Shown here: positions 22,529-36,540 of the stretch, in pieces
Layout of the letters: each line of letters opens with the position of its first letter
Position numbering within the stretch: position 1 is the first letter of the stretch
Source of the DNA: Ephemerocybe angulata
Lineage: Eukaryota; Basidiomycota; Agaricomycetes; Agaricales; Psathyrellaceae
Assembly (NCBI GenBank): GCA_013368325.1
Contig: JAACJK010000064.1
Coordinates: 62,001-126,000, forward strand
Direction: 5' to 3'
Length of the DNA stretch: 64,000 nucleotides
Translations under genes and position numbers: made by a program
Notes under the pieces: generated by a model
Told to the model about the DNA's origin: nothing
The model's database searches: none
What the model saw: only the letters and a program-made list of their open reading frames with translations

Positions 22529-25500
22529 TGCAAACGTGATGGCGCCTGACGCGCCGTTGTCGGGAGTACGGGAATTACTGTTTATAGGTGAAAAACTTCC
22601 TTTTGGGGCTAAAAGGCGAAAAAAGAGCTAACTTAAACACCCTCTCTAATACATTCAGGCTTTTCAGACCGTCATAACCTCTCCCATGGCAATGAGTACG
22701 TGCCTGTTGAAGACACGCAGAGCACAGCCATGGGATCCCTCGGGGCAGCAGCAACCCTTCGTTGCGGAAGCGAGCGATTCTGCGCTGGCTTATATAGACC
22801 TCCGGACCCTTTGCGGTACGTGCTCCGCCGCCTTCCCCTTTTCATCACGGTCTCCTTCCAGACCTCCGGACCCTTTCTTCTCGGGTAGCAGGTACGTACT
22901 CATCCTTTTGTGTCTGTTGTGTGCTCGTCACATTCAACTTTCCTTTGCGTGCTCCGTCGTCTCTAAAGTTCCCTTCTAATGCAAGTACAAGTTGCATTTG
23001 AAGAGGCCTTTAGACACACTGGAGCATGACTCCCCCAAATCCTGACCTCCTATTCACAGGTATCCCTTCTCGGTTCCGCATCGTGTATTACGTTCACCGG
23101 TGCATTGCGTATTGTGTCCGCCAGTGTGATGTGAAACAGGTCCGCCGTCTGCCCACCCACTCTTCTTCCCCCTCTATCTGTACTCATACCCTTACCTAGG
23201 TATCCTTTCACATTGTGTAGTAAACCATGTTGAGTGTGTATACGATTACAATTCAAAGTAGCTCTTTCCCCTCTGCCGTTGCATCGGTGTTACAGACTCG
23301 GCTCCGTTCCCTTCCCGCAAAAAGAATTTGTCTATCCCGAGCCCAGATGGCGGAGTCTTCCATTGGGCCTGTCGGAGATCTCCTGCATCGTGCCTACAGT
23401 CGACTTAGCCGCATCATATGGCTGATTTGTATTTGCTGCCAGCGTTGCAATTCATGATCACCGCCACCTCGGTTTACCGTCTCTCTTGTAATTTCCCTTG
23501 CTCCCCACTCATTACATCCTCACGGATCGTCACCGCTGTTCTCGTCCCATGAAATGGCCCCTTCCATCTGTCCGTATTTACATCCCTGGAGTCGTTTATG
23601 AACTTCAGCGTGCAGCGCGCGCGCACAGTTCGTCGAACCTGCTCAGTCACCCGCTTCAGCGTCCAACTCGCCGGTTGCACCTCATCGGGGGCCACCACAA
23701 CGTGTGTACCCACCCTCATACCACCGGACTTCACTGCGTACTCATTTCACCGGCAGGATATACTGCGTACTTCGTTTCGGAAATTATTGAGCCACTACGA
23801 CCAAACTACGACCATCCAAGCTTTCGAAATATCCTTGGATGTACATCGAGGTCCGTTCCTTTGCATGACTTGCTTATGACTCCTTGGTACGAACGCCTCA
23901 CAGCTCGTCTCCCCGGAATCATTTCTATTGCAGAATCACATCGAAGGTCGGCTAGCGACACGGCCTGTGCAGCCTTCCAGTACTGCGAATAGCCACACCA
24001 AAGCCACACAACGCTCGCTTCGCTCGCGGTCGCGCAGAGATATACAACCCAGCCCGTGTTTAGCTCGTGTTCGACAGATGTTCGACAGACGAGAGGTACG
24101 CCATGGCGTCCCCATCCACATATCCACCTTTTCACCCACTTGTTTGTGGCCACAGAAATCCCGCCCCCTCGCAGACTCGTAAGTCTTCTTGCAGTATTGG
24201 GCCATTACGCTCCTGACTCCGTCCCCATAGGCCCGTTTTCCGGACTCATTTCTGTTGCGGAACCGCAAAATTCAAGGGCCAAACACGACGTCCAGACCGC
24301 CGCGCGCCATTGTCCCCAGAAGCCATTTGTGACGGCTCGCAGTGATCATCCGTACGTTGACCCATTTCGTACACGGGCCCATTTACTTCCAGGCCGCTCG
24401 CGGAACGTCCAAGAAACGTCGATCCTTCACTTGTAAGTCTTCCACTCGCATCAATGATCATTGGACCCCACTAACTGACGCGTAATAGACCCGTTTTCCG
24501 GAAACATTTCTGTTGCGGAATCGCGAAGGACCGAACGCGACGCCCAGACCGCCTCGCAATCATTCTCCTCGGAAGTCATTCACGACGTCTCACACTCGTA
24601 CGTTATTCAACCCCGATTACTGGCAGCCCGTACACTAGCTCATTATACTTCCAGGCCGCTCACTGGACGCGCAAGGAGTGTCGATGCTTCACTCGCAGTC
24701 TTCCTTTGGTCTTCCTCTCGCATCATTGGATCCATAACATGCGCAATAGACCGTTTTCCGGAATCATTCTGTTGCGGAACCGCAAAATCAAAGCACCAAA
24801 CGCCATATCCAGACTGCCTGCCGCCGTAATCCTCGCAGCGCCTTTCACCCCGAGATTATCCGTACGTCATTCAATCCCAACCAGGTCCGACCTGTCATTC
24901 CGTACACAAGCTCATTTCGCTTCCAGGCGGCTCGTGGGACGTCGATCCACCTATACTTTGCCTTGGCAGAACCCGTGAGTTTCGCGCTTTACTCACCGCT
25001 TTCACTCAATATTTACACCAGGGTGCGCTTAGACTGCCGCGTGTCGCTCTCCTCACAAGCCGCGCCATCCGTACGTCACTCAATCCCAGGCAGGTTCCTA
25101 TCACTCCGTACACACACGAGCTCATTTCGCTTCCAGGTTGCTCGTGGGACGCCGATCCGTCTATACTTTGACATCCCCATGCCGTCACTCGTGAGTTCCG
25201 CTGCGCTTCACTCGCGTTATACATTCGGAATCCAATTTTAACGACTGACATAAGGTGTGTCTCACGCGCGCCACTGTAGTTTAGTGCACTGGGCTGATTA
25301 CCAGCGTGAGCGAGAAGGACCAGGACATGCGCGCAGCGCCGCTGGCCGCTGTCTGGTCCACAGCATGGGAACGCCCCGAAGGCCCTTGAAGCATCCAACC
25401 GACCGTCCAGCCGATGCGCCCGGGTATCCATCAGCTCTGGATATAGCGATACCTGGACCGTGGCTTTGACTTCGGAATCAATGATTCGTTACCCGCACAT

Positions 25501-27075
25501 TTGGTAAGTCAATCTCGTTCAGTCCTTTGTACAATCACTGATGGTCTTTTTACGCCAGCGAGACTCGGTTCAACTGGGCCTAGAATAAGTACTGGCCCTT
25601 TTTGGGCTGTAGAAGCGAAGAAGCATCACCTGAGAGTCGAGATTGTCAAAGCACGGAATAAGCGCGCGGGCGCTTAGCACCATTCCGCGAATTCCGAAGG
25701 TTTCTTAAGGTCGAAATGAGTAAGATAGGAGAAAATACCTCTAGCACCTGCGCCAAATGTACCGGAATGACAGAAAGGTGAATCAGGCGAGATTTGAAAG
25801 GCTTTGGTAACGCTTCGACTCATCGAAGTTCCACCTACCCGGATCCAAATTAAATTTACACATTCGGTGTCTGCGAGTTGCCAATTCAATAGCTGAGAAT
25901 AGCTATCACGATTAATCTCCGGGGTCATGCCTGGGACAGTATATTCGCTTAGCCTCCGAATACCCCGCGCCCGAGCAACCGTGCTCGTCCCCCCGTTCTC
26001 CCGTTTGGCACAATCGTGATATGACACTCCAACCATGATACCGCCGTAGGAGCGCCAAAGCCTCCACAGTGAGCCCATTGAATGCCGTCAGGTTCTGGGC
26101 GGACAGCGAAAATGGTGTGGTCGAGATTCGTTGCCAAGCCGAGCGGGGAGTGCACGCCGAACGGGATTCAGAGGAGGAAATGCGCGAGCGCGCCGTAATC
26201 GCAGATTCGAAGATGTAGGCCTGGAAAGGAAGCTTCAATGGGAGCAGGGGTAAAAGCAAGGTTGGAGAAAGAAATATGACGTACGCGGGGCAATCTCCGC
26301 AGTGAAGCACTAATATCGAGCCGCTTAACTTGAACTCACGGCGCATGCGCAAAGTTAAGCGCCCAAACGCGTTCTGTGCGTAGAACCTACAATCCAAGAA
26401 TCTACATCCATTTCTTTACATTGGGCACTTATAGCTCTCTATTGAGTGTATGAAGGGATCGTCCACTCGCCCAAAATTAACTGCAAAGTGCCATCCATCT
26501 CAGTGCTTACGCGCAAACGGCACTCTTCTCCTCCCAGTCCCATGCACCTCTAATCGTGCGTTTCAACGCATTGACCCGCACATCTCTAGCTCTCGTACAT
26601 ATATTAACTAATAGACCCGTGTGTGACACCTGTCAGGCGGGTAGCGAGGGACGAAGTTCAAATTTTGAATTCCATGGGGGACTTGGGTCCGGAGGACCCA
26701 GGAAGAGAGATACGCACGTCGCCCGTCGCTAGATACATTTTGTATGTCTCTGGTAGCTATAGCGTGCAATTAGTATGTACCCTGTGCTATGAGTGCCGCC
26801 CGATCTTACCTAGCCCAACTCGATCTTCAGGAAAACGCGAACGCAAAGAAATCGTCGCCTCGGCGCTTAATCGCCCTAAGCACACTAACACGCCTCTATC
26901 CGCGCCAGAATAAGCTCGAAAAGTACACCAGCATTACTCCCGAGTACTCCTTTTACATACCTGCCCTGGGGCTTATTCTCCCAGCCGGCAAGTCTTCGAT
27001 ATACCCAAGCCGATCCAGCCCTCCTCCCCACCACCATTCACGCGCCGAGCATGCGTTCAAACCGCCCTCCGTCCC
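22529..27075 (+). other. Array B3: near-identical copy of B2/B4/B5 with clustered 1-nt deletions
   Basis: Same modules as B2. Relative to B4 and B5 there are single-base losses at about 22611, 23265, 23474, 23561, 24306, 24767, 24843, 25756, 25912 and 26287, almost all in homopolymers of 3-6 bases. No gene. Confidence 0.45.
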
Positions 27076-30000
27076 CAGCTCGTCTTGGCGACCTATAAAT
27101 ACCCATCATCCCTTGATGGGCAGCGTAAATGCACGCTAGCGTAGTCTGCGAGGGAAAATTCTGTGCGCAGAGAGCGAAGAGCGAATCGGAGGAGGAGGAT
27201 ACGCACGTAAAGCGCGTAAAGGAGAAGGAGCGCGTCGGAGCCTGGGCCGAGAGAGTTCTATGCGGGCTGAGATAGGGTGGGATGTGTGACGCGGTCTGGG
27301 TGTGGGAGTGTTGCATGGAGAGGTATAAAGGCTGGAGGGGTGGGTGGAGACAAGTCAGAGTTCTCCACTGTGAGGATCGTTCCTTTCTTCATTTCCCACC
27401 AGCCTGCTCGCTATTTCGTGCTCCCTTCGTCTATCTCGTTGTCTCTCCTTGCTGCTTATTGTACTGTCGTCGTCATCCAGCTCGAGGTCAGTGATCCTCC
27501 GTTTGTGATGCTATGCTCATATCACTTACCACCTGTCGCTACATAGATTCTTTCGTGCTCATTCGCGTTTCTATTGATCTCTGCAGCACTGACCTCTGTT
27601 ATTTCAATTCAAAAAGTATCTCTATTCATTCTGTCTACTACATGACGCTAATTGTCTGTTTCTAGTGCCGCCTGAAGCCAACTCGATCCTAGCCCAGTAC
27701 ATCGCGACGATAGAGGTATGCGAGGATCATTTCTTTCTTCATTTCCCACCAGCCTGCTCGCTATTTCGCGATCCCTTTGCACACCACGTCTATTTTCTTA
27801 CCTCACCTTGCTGCTCATTGTATTTGTCGTTGTCATCGTCGACGATGAGCTCGAGGTCAGTGGTCTGTGATGCTATGTTCATATCTCTTACCACTGTGGC
27901 TTGTCTCTAGCGCGCGTCCTTCGCGTTTCTATTGACCTCTGCAACACTGACCTCACTTGCACCTTGACTCGGACACGTAAGTTTATTCATCCTATCTACT
28001 ACATCACGTTCATACCGTATTGATATACCGCCGTTCTCCAGGCCGACTTGATCCCATTGGCATGCCCCAGCACATCGCGACGGGTTATAACGAAGGTGAG
28101 TCAGTCCTGTTCTCATAACGAAATGAAGCTATCGATAGCACGTCGCAGCTCGCATTCGTTGATATTCCTGCGTCGACCTTACTCGTGGCAATGCTTCGGC
28201 CCACACGACGAACCTTCCATTGATTGTGTGATCGTCGAGAGCTGCTGGCGGAGTCGTGGTGAACGCCATCGTTGAGGGATGACCTGGAAGGTGAGTAACA
28301 GTTTTCCATAAAATCGAGGGACTACTTACTATTCCACGATAGTACTCTTTGGGATGTGTTGGCGGCACCGGGTCATAGAGGTATGTTAGTCCCGGTATCA
28401 AGACGAAACGAGCTCACCGTGATATCACTTCTCAGCTAGAAGTTTGCATTCCTGCGTCGACGGCGACATTTCGTACACGAACCCTCTGCCGCCTGTGTGA
28501 CCATCGGGTGCTGCTGTTGGTGGCGCGTTGAGGGATGGCCTGGCTAAAGGTAAGTAACGGTTTTCCATATAGCGCCGTCAGTACTTACCATTCCCCGGTA
28601 GAACTTGTAAGGAACGTGTCGGCGGCCCCGAATCTGAACAGATTGAACCGCAAAGTGAGTAACAGGCCATCTTCTTAGCAGTCATGATACTCACCTACTG
28701 TTGATGCCATCCAGGATCTACGCCGGGCTTTGGCGGCGTCGACTGGGTCTGCGCGGTAGGGTTGGGTCCGGTCCAGTCGCGTATCGGCGGTTCTGAAAGG
28801 ACAAGAGTAAGCAACTAATTATCCTTGGAAAATCTCAGCACTCACCTTGTTTCACCCAGAAGCCAACGCTGTCATGCGCCGCTCTCGTTGCTCTCCTCGC
28901 ATTTTGGTGGAGTTGACGGCGTCTGGCGTCTGCGGTCCGGGTATATTGGCATCTCTGAAAGGAATTCGGCCGCGTAGTAAGTAACAGGCTACATATAGCC
29001 AGATCTCAGTACTCACATTTTGTTTGTCCCACCCAGCTTCGCCGTCGTCGTTTCCATTAGTGTGAGTGTCGGAGCGCGGGTGGGATTTCATCGCCGCCGT
29101 CGTTTGTGCCAGTGGCCGCGGCGTCGCGAGACCGAGACCTGCGCGCTTGGACGTTGTCACGCGCCGCTCTCGGCACTCTTGTCGCATTTTGTGGAGCCGA
29201 CGTCGTCTGGGCCGCATGCGTGTGTCCGCTCGGGTCGTACATCGGTGGTGCACTGTAAGTCTGTAAGTACCCAGCTGCCCTTGTAAAACCTTGTGCTCAC
29301 CTTTCGTTGGTCCACCCCAGTCCTATCGTCATCGGCGCCGGTGTGCGGCTTGTGGTCGTCGTTGAGAAGGTGAAGGGTGTGGGATGGCCTGGCTAACGGT
29401 GAGCAGCGGCACACGTCGTACTCGAATGAATACTTACCATTTCCGATTCTCCATCGTTGTAGGCCGCCTGTTGCCCACCCAGTCCCTGCTCGCGTTCACC
29501 GCCTGCGATTTGTTCACCCGTGACATGATGTCGAAGCGGTCAAGGTGAGCAACGGGCACTGCTGGAGTCAACAGCGAACTTGCGCGCGCGACGTCTTGGG
29601 CTGGCGCTGTAGATGGCGGCGGTAGGCAAAGGGAACGAAGTCGCTCTAGTCGAGGACCTGTGGCCTATAACACTGGGGTGAAGCATATACCTACGAAAAG
29701 GTGAGCTACGGTCTTGCATACAGCTGAACTGGCATTTGCTAACCTTGTCGCAGTCATTCCCCTCGTCGATGCGATCGCAACGCGACTTGACCGCGACTCC
29801 CGTTGGACTTGTTCACCACGACGCGTAGATCTACGAGAACGGCCTTGCATGCGGCTAGACTGATATCTGTCCTCGTCGCCGTAACCAGTCGTCGTGGATT
29901 GTATTTAGTAGACCTTGTAGTAGCTGTCGTCTTCGTGGTCGGGCGGGACTCCTCGGGTCAAATCCTTGGTTCAGCGGTGAGGGCCAGTGCTGGTGGGACA

Positions 30001-30521
30001 CAGATCTACGAGAAGGTCAGTACCTCGAGCCGACTAAAGTGATACTGACTGACCTTGTCGCAGTGTCTTGCAGTCCCACGTCGATGCAGTTGTATGTAGC
30101 ACATTTTGTATTGGTAGTCGTCTTCATGGTTGAGCGGGAGATGGTGTGCAGAGCGCTGCATTGGGTCTAGCAACGACCATAGGACATCGAGAATCGCGGC
30201 GTCGTAGACCTTGCGTTGTCGTGTTCGTGGTTGCGCGGGAGACGGTGTGCTGGAGGCTGCACGAAAGGGGTTCGCGGTGACGGTGGCTCCGGGCGAGAAA
30301 CGTGTGTGGGAGGGGCATCGAGTTGAGAATTGGGGATGGCGTCGGTGTCCAGGGATCGGCCAGGCGCGCCTCAGTTGCTTGTCGGCAGCGTCTGGACCAA
30401 ACAGCGTCAACGAGCCGAGCTGCGCGTGGGAACTGATCTGAAATTTCCTCCTGGCCTTCCTGGAGGTTGTGAACGACGGCGAAACTGATTTCCTCTCCTC
30501 CCCACCCGTTTATAACTCAAA
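27076..30521 (+). other. Array A4: multi-intron region
   Basis: Essentially identical to A3, A5 and A6. The 50-nt exon is at 27666-27715 and TATAAA at 27324. It keeps the three-copy ~100-bp block upstream of NOG1. No conserved frame. Confidence 0.45.
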
Positions 30522-31984
30522 ATGTCGACCAGCGGGCTCAAGGCCATTGCGCCAGTGCCCACAGCGGCCGATTTTCTGGACATTGTCCTGTCCAAGACCC
30601 AGAGGAAAACGCCCACGGTGAGGGAGCCAGTTGCGATTGAATGAATACAGACATGCTGAATGCCCTTCGTTGCGCTAGGTCATCCACAAAAACTTCAAAA
30701 TCAGTCGTATTCGTAACTTTTACATGCGCAAAGTCAAGTTCTGTCAGGATTGCTTCGACGAAAAGCTGGGAGCCATCCTTACGGATTCCCCATGCTCGAT
30801 GTGCGTTTTAGTTCTGTTTCCATGGGCTAAATGGCTGATTATACATAGGATCTTCACCCTTTCCTTTCCTCGCTCATGAACGTCCTCTACGACAAGAACC
30901 ATTACAAGCTTGCGTTGGGTCAGCTGCGAACGGCAAGGCATTTGATCGACCATGTCGCGAAGGATTACTGCCGTCTCCTCAAATTCGGTGACAGTCTGTA
31001 CCGCTGCAAGCAGCTCAAGAAGGCTGCGCTCGGTCGGTGAGTGCTTAAATTGAGTCCTTCGGGAAACCTCGCTCACGTACTTTTTTCAGCATGGCTACGA
31101 TCATGAGGCGCCAAAAAGACCCCCTCGCCTATCTCGAGCAAGTCAGGCAACATATCTCCCGTCTCCCCGCCATCGACCCGAACACCCGTACCCTTCTCGT
31201 CTGTGGATACCCCAACGTCGGAAAATCGTCTTTCATCAACAAGGTTACCCGTGCCGATGTCGATGTGCAACCCTACGCCTTCACCACCAAGTCTCTGTTC
31301 GTTGGACATCTCGACTACAAGTATCTGAGGTGGCAGGTCATCGATACCCCCGGTATCCTTGATCACCCGCTCGAGGAGATGAACACCATCGAGATGCAGA
31401 GTATCACCGCCATGGCCCATTTGAAGAGCGCTATCCTCTACTTCATGGATCTCAGTGAGCAGTGTGGATACACTGTCGAGGCTCAGGTTCGATTTCCGCA
31501 CTTTTCCTGAAACGAAGCTGACGCCGCGTGCAGTGCAAGCTCTTCCACTCGATCAAGCCTCTTCGCCACCAAACCCACCGTCCTCGTCCTCAACAAAATC
31601 GATGTCATGAAGCTCGAAGAACTCCACCCCGACAACCGCGCCCTCGTGCAAGAAATCATCGACACCGAAGGCGTTATCTGCGTCCAGACCTCCTGCGCCA
31701 CCGAGGAGGGTGTGATGGACCTCAAGAACAAGGCCTGCGACGCGCTCCTTGCCCACCGCGTCGACCTCAAGATGAAGGGGAGCAAGATCACCTCGGTCGC
31801 GAACCGTATCCACGTCGCCCAGCCCAAGCCCAGAGACGACGTCGTCCGGGCGCCCTGCATCCCCGACGCTGTCAAGAACAGGAAGAAGTTCGACAAGAAC
31901 GATCCTGACAGGCCGAGATTGCTTAGGGATGAAGAGCTCGAGCAGGGGACGCCCGTGAACAAGGCGAGGCGCGGCGATGGGTGA
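30522..31984 (+). pseudogene. NOG1 copy 4, truncated with two small deletions
   Basis: Exons align at 30522-30617, 30679-30800, 30849-31036, 31090-31486 and 31534-31984. Exon 2 lacks one A (ACGGATTCCCC for ACGGAATTCCCC, about 30784) and exon 5 lacks two bases (AAGCCTCTTCGCC for AAGCCTCTCTTCGCC, about 31560). Either change destroys the frame: the first before the G domain, the second before NKID. Structure and chimerism are otherwise as in copies 3 and 5. As in copy 3, sequencing or assembly error is a real alternative because sister copy 5 is intact. Confidence 0.7.
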
Positions 31985-34900
31985 TGCAAACGTGATGGCG
32001 CCTGACGCGCCGTTGTCGGGAGTACGGGAATTACTGTTTATAGGTGAAAAACTTCCTTTTGGGGCTAAAAAGGCGAAAAAAGAGCTAACTTAAACACCCT
32101 CTCTAATACATTCAGGCTTTTCAGACCGTCATAACCTCTCCCATGGCAATGAGTACGTGCCTGTTGAAGACACGCAGAGCACAGCCATGGGATCCCTCGG
32201 GGCAGCAGCAACCCTTCGTTGCGGAAGCGAGCGATTCTGCGCTGGCTTATATAGACCTCCGGACCCTTTGCGGTACGTGCTCCGCCGCCTTCCCCTTTTC
32301 ATCACGGTCTCCTTCCAGACCTCCGGACCCTTTCTTCTCGGGTAGCAGGTACGTACTCATCCTTTTGTGTCTGTTGTGTGCTCGTCACATTCAACTTTCC
32401 TTTGCGTGCTCCGTCGTCTCTAAAGTTCCCTTCTAATGCAAGTACAAGTTGCATTTGAAGAGGCCTTTAGACACACTGGAGCATGACTCCCCCAAATCCT
32501 GACCTCCTATTCACAGGTATCCCTTCTCGGTTCCGCATCGTGTATTACGTTCACCGGTGCATTGCGTATTGTGTCCGCCAGTGTGATGTGAAACAGGTCC
32601 GCCGTCTGCCCACCCACTCTTCTTCCCCCTCTATCTGTACTCATACCCTTACCTAGGTATCCTTTCACATTGTGTAGTAAACCATGTTGAGTGTGTATAC
32701 GATTACAATTCAAAGTAGCTCTTTTCCCCTCTGCCGTTGCATCGGTGTTACAGACTCGGCTCCGTTCCCTTCCCGCAAAAAGAATTTGTCTATCCCGAGC
32801 CCAGATGGCGGAGTCTTCCATTGGGCCTGTCGGAGATCTCCTGCATCGTGCCTACAGTCGACTTAGCCGCATCATATGGCTGATTTGTATTTGCTGCCAG
32901 CGTTGCAATTCATGATCACCGCCACCTCGGTTTTACCGTCTCTCTTGTAATTTCCCTTGCTCCCCACTCATTACATCCTCACGGATCGTCACCGCTGTTC
33001 TCGTCCCATGAAATGGCCCCCTTCCATCTGTCCGTATTTACATCCCTGGAGTCGTTTATGAACTTCAGCGTGCAGCGCGCGCGCACAGTTCGTCGAACCT
33101 GCTCAGTCACCCGCTTCAGCGTCCAACTCGCCGGTTGCACCTCATCGGGGGCCACCACAACGTGTGTACCCACCCTCATACCACCGGACTTCACTGCGTA
33201 CTCATTTCACCGGCAGGATATACTGCGTACTTCGTTTCGGAAATTATTGAGCCACTACGACCAAACTACGACCATCCAAGCTTTCGAAATATCCTTGGAT
33301 GTACATCGAGGTCCGTTCCTTTGCATGACTTGCTTATGACTCCTTGGTACGAACGCCTCACAGCTCGTCTCCCCGGAATCATTTCTATTGCAGAATCACA
33401 TCGAAGGTCGGCTAGCGACACGGCCTGTGCAGCCTTCCAGTACTGCGAATAGCCACACCAAAGCCACACAACGCTCGCTTCGCTCGCGGTCGCGCAGAGA
33501 TATACAACCCAGCCCGTGTTTAGCTCGTGTTCGACAGATGTTCGACAGACGAGAGGTACGCCATGGCGTCCCCATCCACATATCCACCTTTTCACCCACT
33601 TGTTTGTGGCCACAGAAATCCCGCCCCCTCGCAGACTCGTAAGTCTTCTTGCAGTATTGGGCCATTACGCTCCTGACTCCGTCCCCATAGGCCCGTTTTC
33701 CGGACTCATTTCTGTTGCGGAACCGCAAAATTCAAGGGCCAAACACGACGTCCAGACCGCCGCGCGGCCATTGTCCCCAGAAGCCATTTGTGACGGCTCG
33801 CAGTGATCATCCGTACGTTGACCCATTTCGTACACGGGCCCATTTACTTCCAGGCCGCTCGCGGAACGTCCAAGAAACGTCGATCCTTCACTTGTAAGTC
33901 TTCCACTCGCATCAATGATCATTGGACCCCACTAACTGACGCGTAATAGACCCGTTTTCCGGAAACATTTCTGTTGCGGAATCGCGAAGGACCGAACGCG
34001 ACGCCCAGACCGCCTCGCAATCATTCTCCTCGGAAGTCATTCACGACGTCTCACACTCGTACGTTATTCAACCCCGATTACTGGCAGCCCGTACACTAGC
34101 TCATTATACTTCCAGGCCGCTCACTGGACGCGCAAGGAGTGTCGATGCTTCACTCGCAGTCTTCCTTTGGTCTTCCTCTCGCATCATTGGATCCATAACA
34201 TGCGCAATAGACCGTTTTCCGGAATCATTTCTGTTGCGGAACCGCAAAATCAAAGCACCAAACGCCATATCCAGACTGCCTGCCGCCGTAATCCTCGCAG
34301 CGCCTTTTCACCCCGAGATTATCCGTACGTCATTCAATCCCAACCAGGTCCGACCTGTCATTCCGTACACAAGCTCATTTCGCTTCCAGGCGGCTCGTGG
34401 GACGTCGATCCACCTATACTTTGCCTTGGCAGAACCCGTGAGTTTCGCGCTTTACTCACCGCTTTCACTCAATATTTACACCAGGGTGCGCTTAGACTGC
34501 CGCGTGTCGCTCTCCTCACAAGCCGCGCCATCCGTACGTCACTCAATCCCAGGCAGGTTCCTATCACTCCGTACACACACGAGCTCATTTCGCTTCCAGG
34601 TTGCTCGTGGGACGCCGATCCGTCTATACTTTGACATCCCCATGCCGTCACTCGTGAGTTCCGCTGCGCTTCACTCGCGTTATACATTCGGAATCCAATT
34701 TTAACGACTGACATAAGGTGTGTCTCACGCGCGCCACTGTAGTTTAGTGCACTGGGCTGATTACCAGCGTGAGCGAGAAGGACCAGGACATGCGCGCAGC
34801 GCCGCTGGCCGCTGTCTGGTCCACAGCATGGGAACGCCCCGAAGGCCCTTGAAGCATCCAACCGACCGTCCAGCCGATGCGCCCGGGTATCCATCAGCTC

Positions 34901-36540
34901 TGGATATAGCGATACCTGGACCGTGGCTTTGACTTCGGAATCAATGATTCGTTACCCGCACATTTGGTAAGTCAATCTCGTTCAGTCCTTTGTACAATCA
35001 CTGATGGTCTTTTTACGCCAGCGAGACTCGGTTCAACTGGGCCTAGAATAAGTACTGGCCCTTTTTGGGCTGTAGAAGCGAAGAAGCATCACCTGAGAGT
35101 CGAGATTGTCAAAGCACGGAATAAGCGCGCGGGCGCTTAGCACCATTCCGCGAATTCCGAAGGTTTCTTAAGGTCGAAATGAGTAAGATAGGAGAAAATA
35201 CCTCTAGCACCTGCGCCAAAATGTACCGGAATGACAGAAAGGTGAATCAGGCGAGATTTGAAAGGCTTTGGTAACGCTTCGACTCATCGAAGTTCCACCT
35301 ACCCGGATCCAAATTAAATTTACACATTCGGTGTCTGCGAGTTGCCAATTCAATAGCTGAGAATAGCTATCACGATTAAATCTCCGGGGTCATGCCTGGG
35401 ACAGTATATTCGCTTAGCCTCCGAATACCCCGCGCCCGAGCAACCGTGCTCGTCCCCCCGTTCTCCCGTTTGGCACAATCGTGATATGACACTCCAACCA
35501 TGATACCGCCGTAGGAGCGCCAAAGCCTCCACAGTGAGCCCATTGAATGCCGTCAGGTTCTGGGCGGACAGCGAAAATGGTGTGGTCGAGATTCGTTGCC
35601 AAGCCGAGCGGGGAGTGCACGCCGAACGGGATTCAGAGGAGGAAATGCGCGAGCGCGCCGTAATCGCAGATTCGAAGATGTAGGCCTGGAAAGGAAGCTT
35701 CAATGGGAGCAGGGGTAAAAGCAAGGTTGGAGAAAGAAATATGACGTACGCGGGGGCAATCTCCGCAGTGAAGCACTAATATCGAGCCGCTTAACTTGAA
35801 CTCACGGCGCATGCGCAAAGTTAAGCGCCCAACGCGTTCTGTGCGTAGAACCTACAATCCAAGAATCTACATCCATTTCTTTACATTGGGCACTTATAGC
35901 TCTCTATTGAGTGTATGAAGGGATCGTCCACTCGCCCAAAATTAACTGCAAAGTGCCATCCATCTCAGTGCTTACGCGCAAACGGCACTCTTCTCCTCCC
36001 AGTCCCATGCACCTCTAATCGTGCGTTTCAACGCATTGACCCGCACATCTCTAGCTCTCGTACATATATTAACTAATAGACCCGTGTGTGACACCTGTCA
36101 GGCGGGTAGCGAGGGACGAAGTTCAAATTTTGAATTCCATGGGGGACTTGGGTCCGGAGGACCCAGGAAGAGAGATACGCACGTCGCCCGTCGCTAGATA
36201 CATTTTGTATGTCTCTGGTAGCTATAGCGTGCAATTAGTATGTACCCTGTGCTATGAGTGCCGCCCGATCTTACCTAGCCCAACTCGATCTTCAGGAAAA
36301 CGCGAACGCAAAGAAATCGTCGCCTCGGCGCTTAATCGCCCTAAGCACACTAACACGCCTCTATCCGCGCCAGAATAAGCTCGAAAAGTACACCAGCATT
36401 ACTCCCGAGTACTCCTTTTACATACCTGCCCTGGGGCTTATTCTCCCAGCCGGCAAGTCTTCGATATACCCAAGCCGATCCAGCCCTCCTCCCCACCACC
36501 ATTCACGCGCCGAGCATGCGTTCAAACCGCCCTCCGTCCC
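31985..36540 (+). other. Array B4: two-intron modules plus spacer
   Basis: Near-identical to B2 and B5. One A is missing at about 35831 (GCCCAACGCG for GCCCAAACGCG). No gene supported. Confidence 0.45.
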
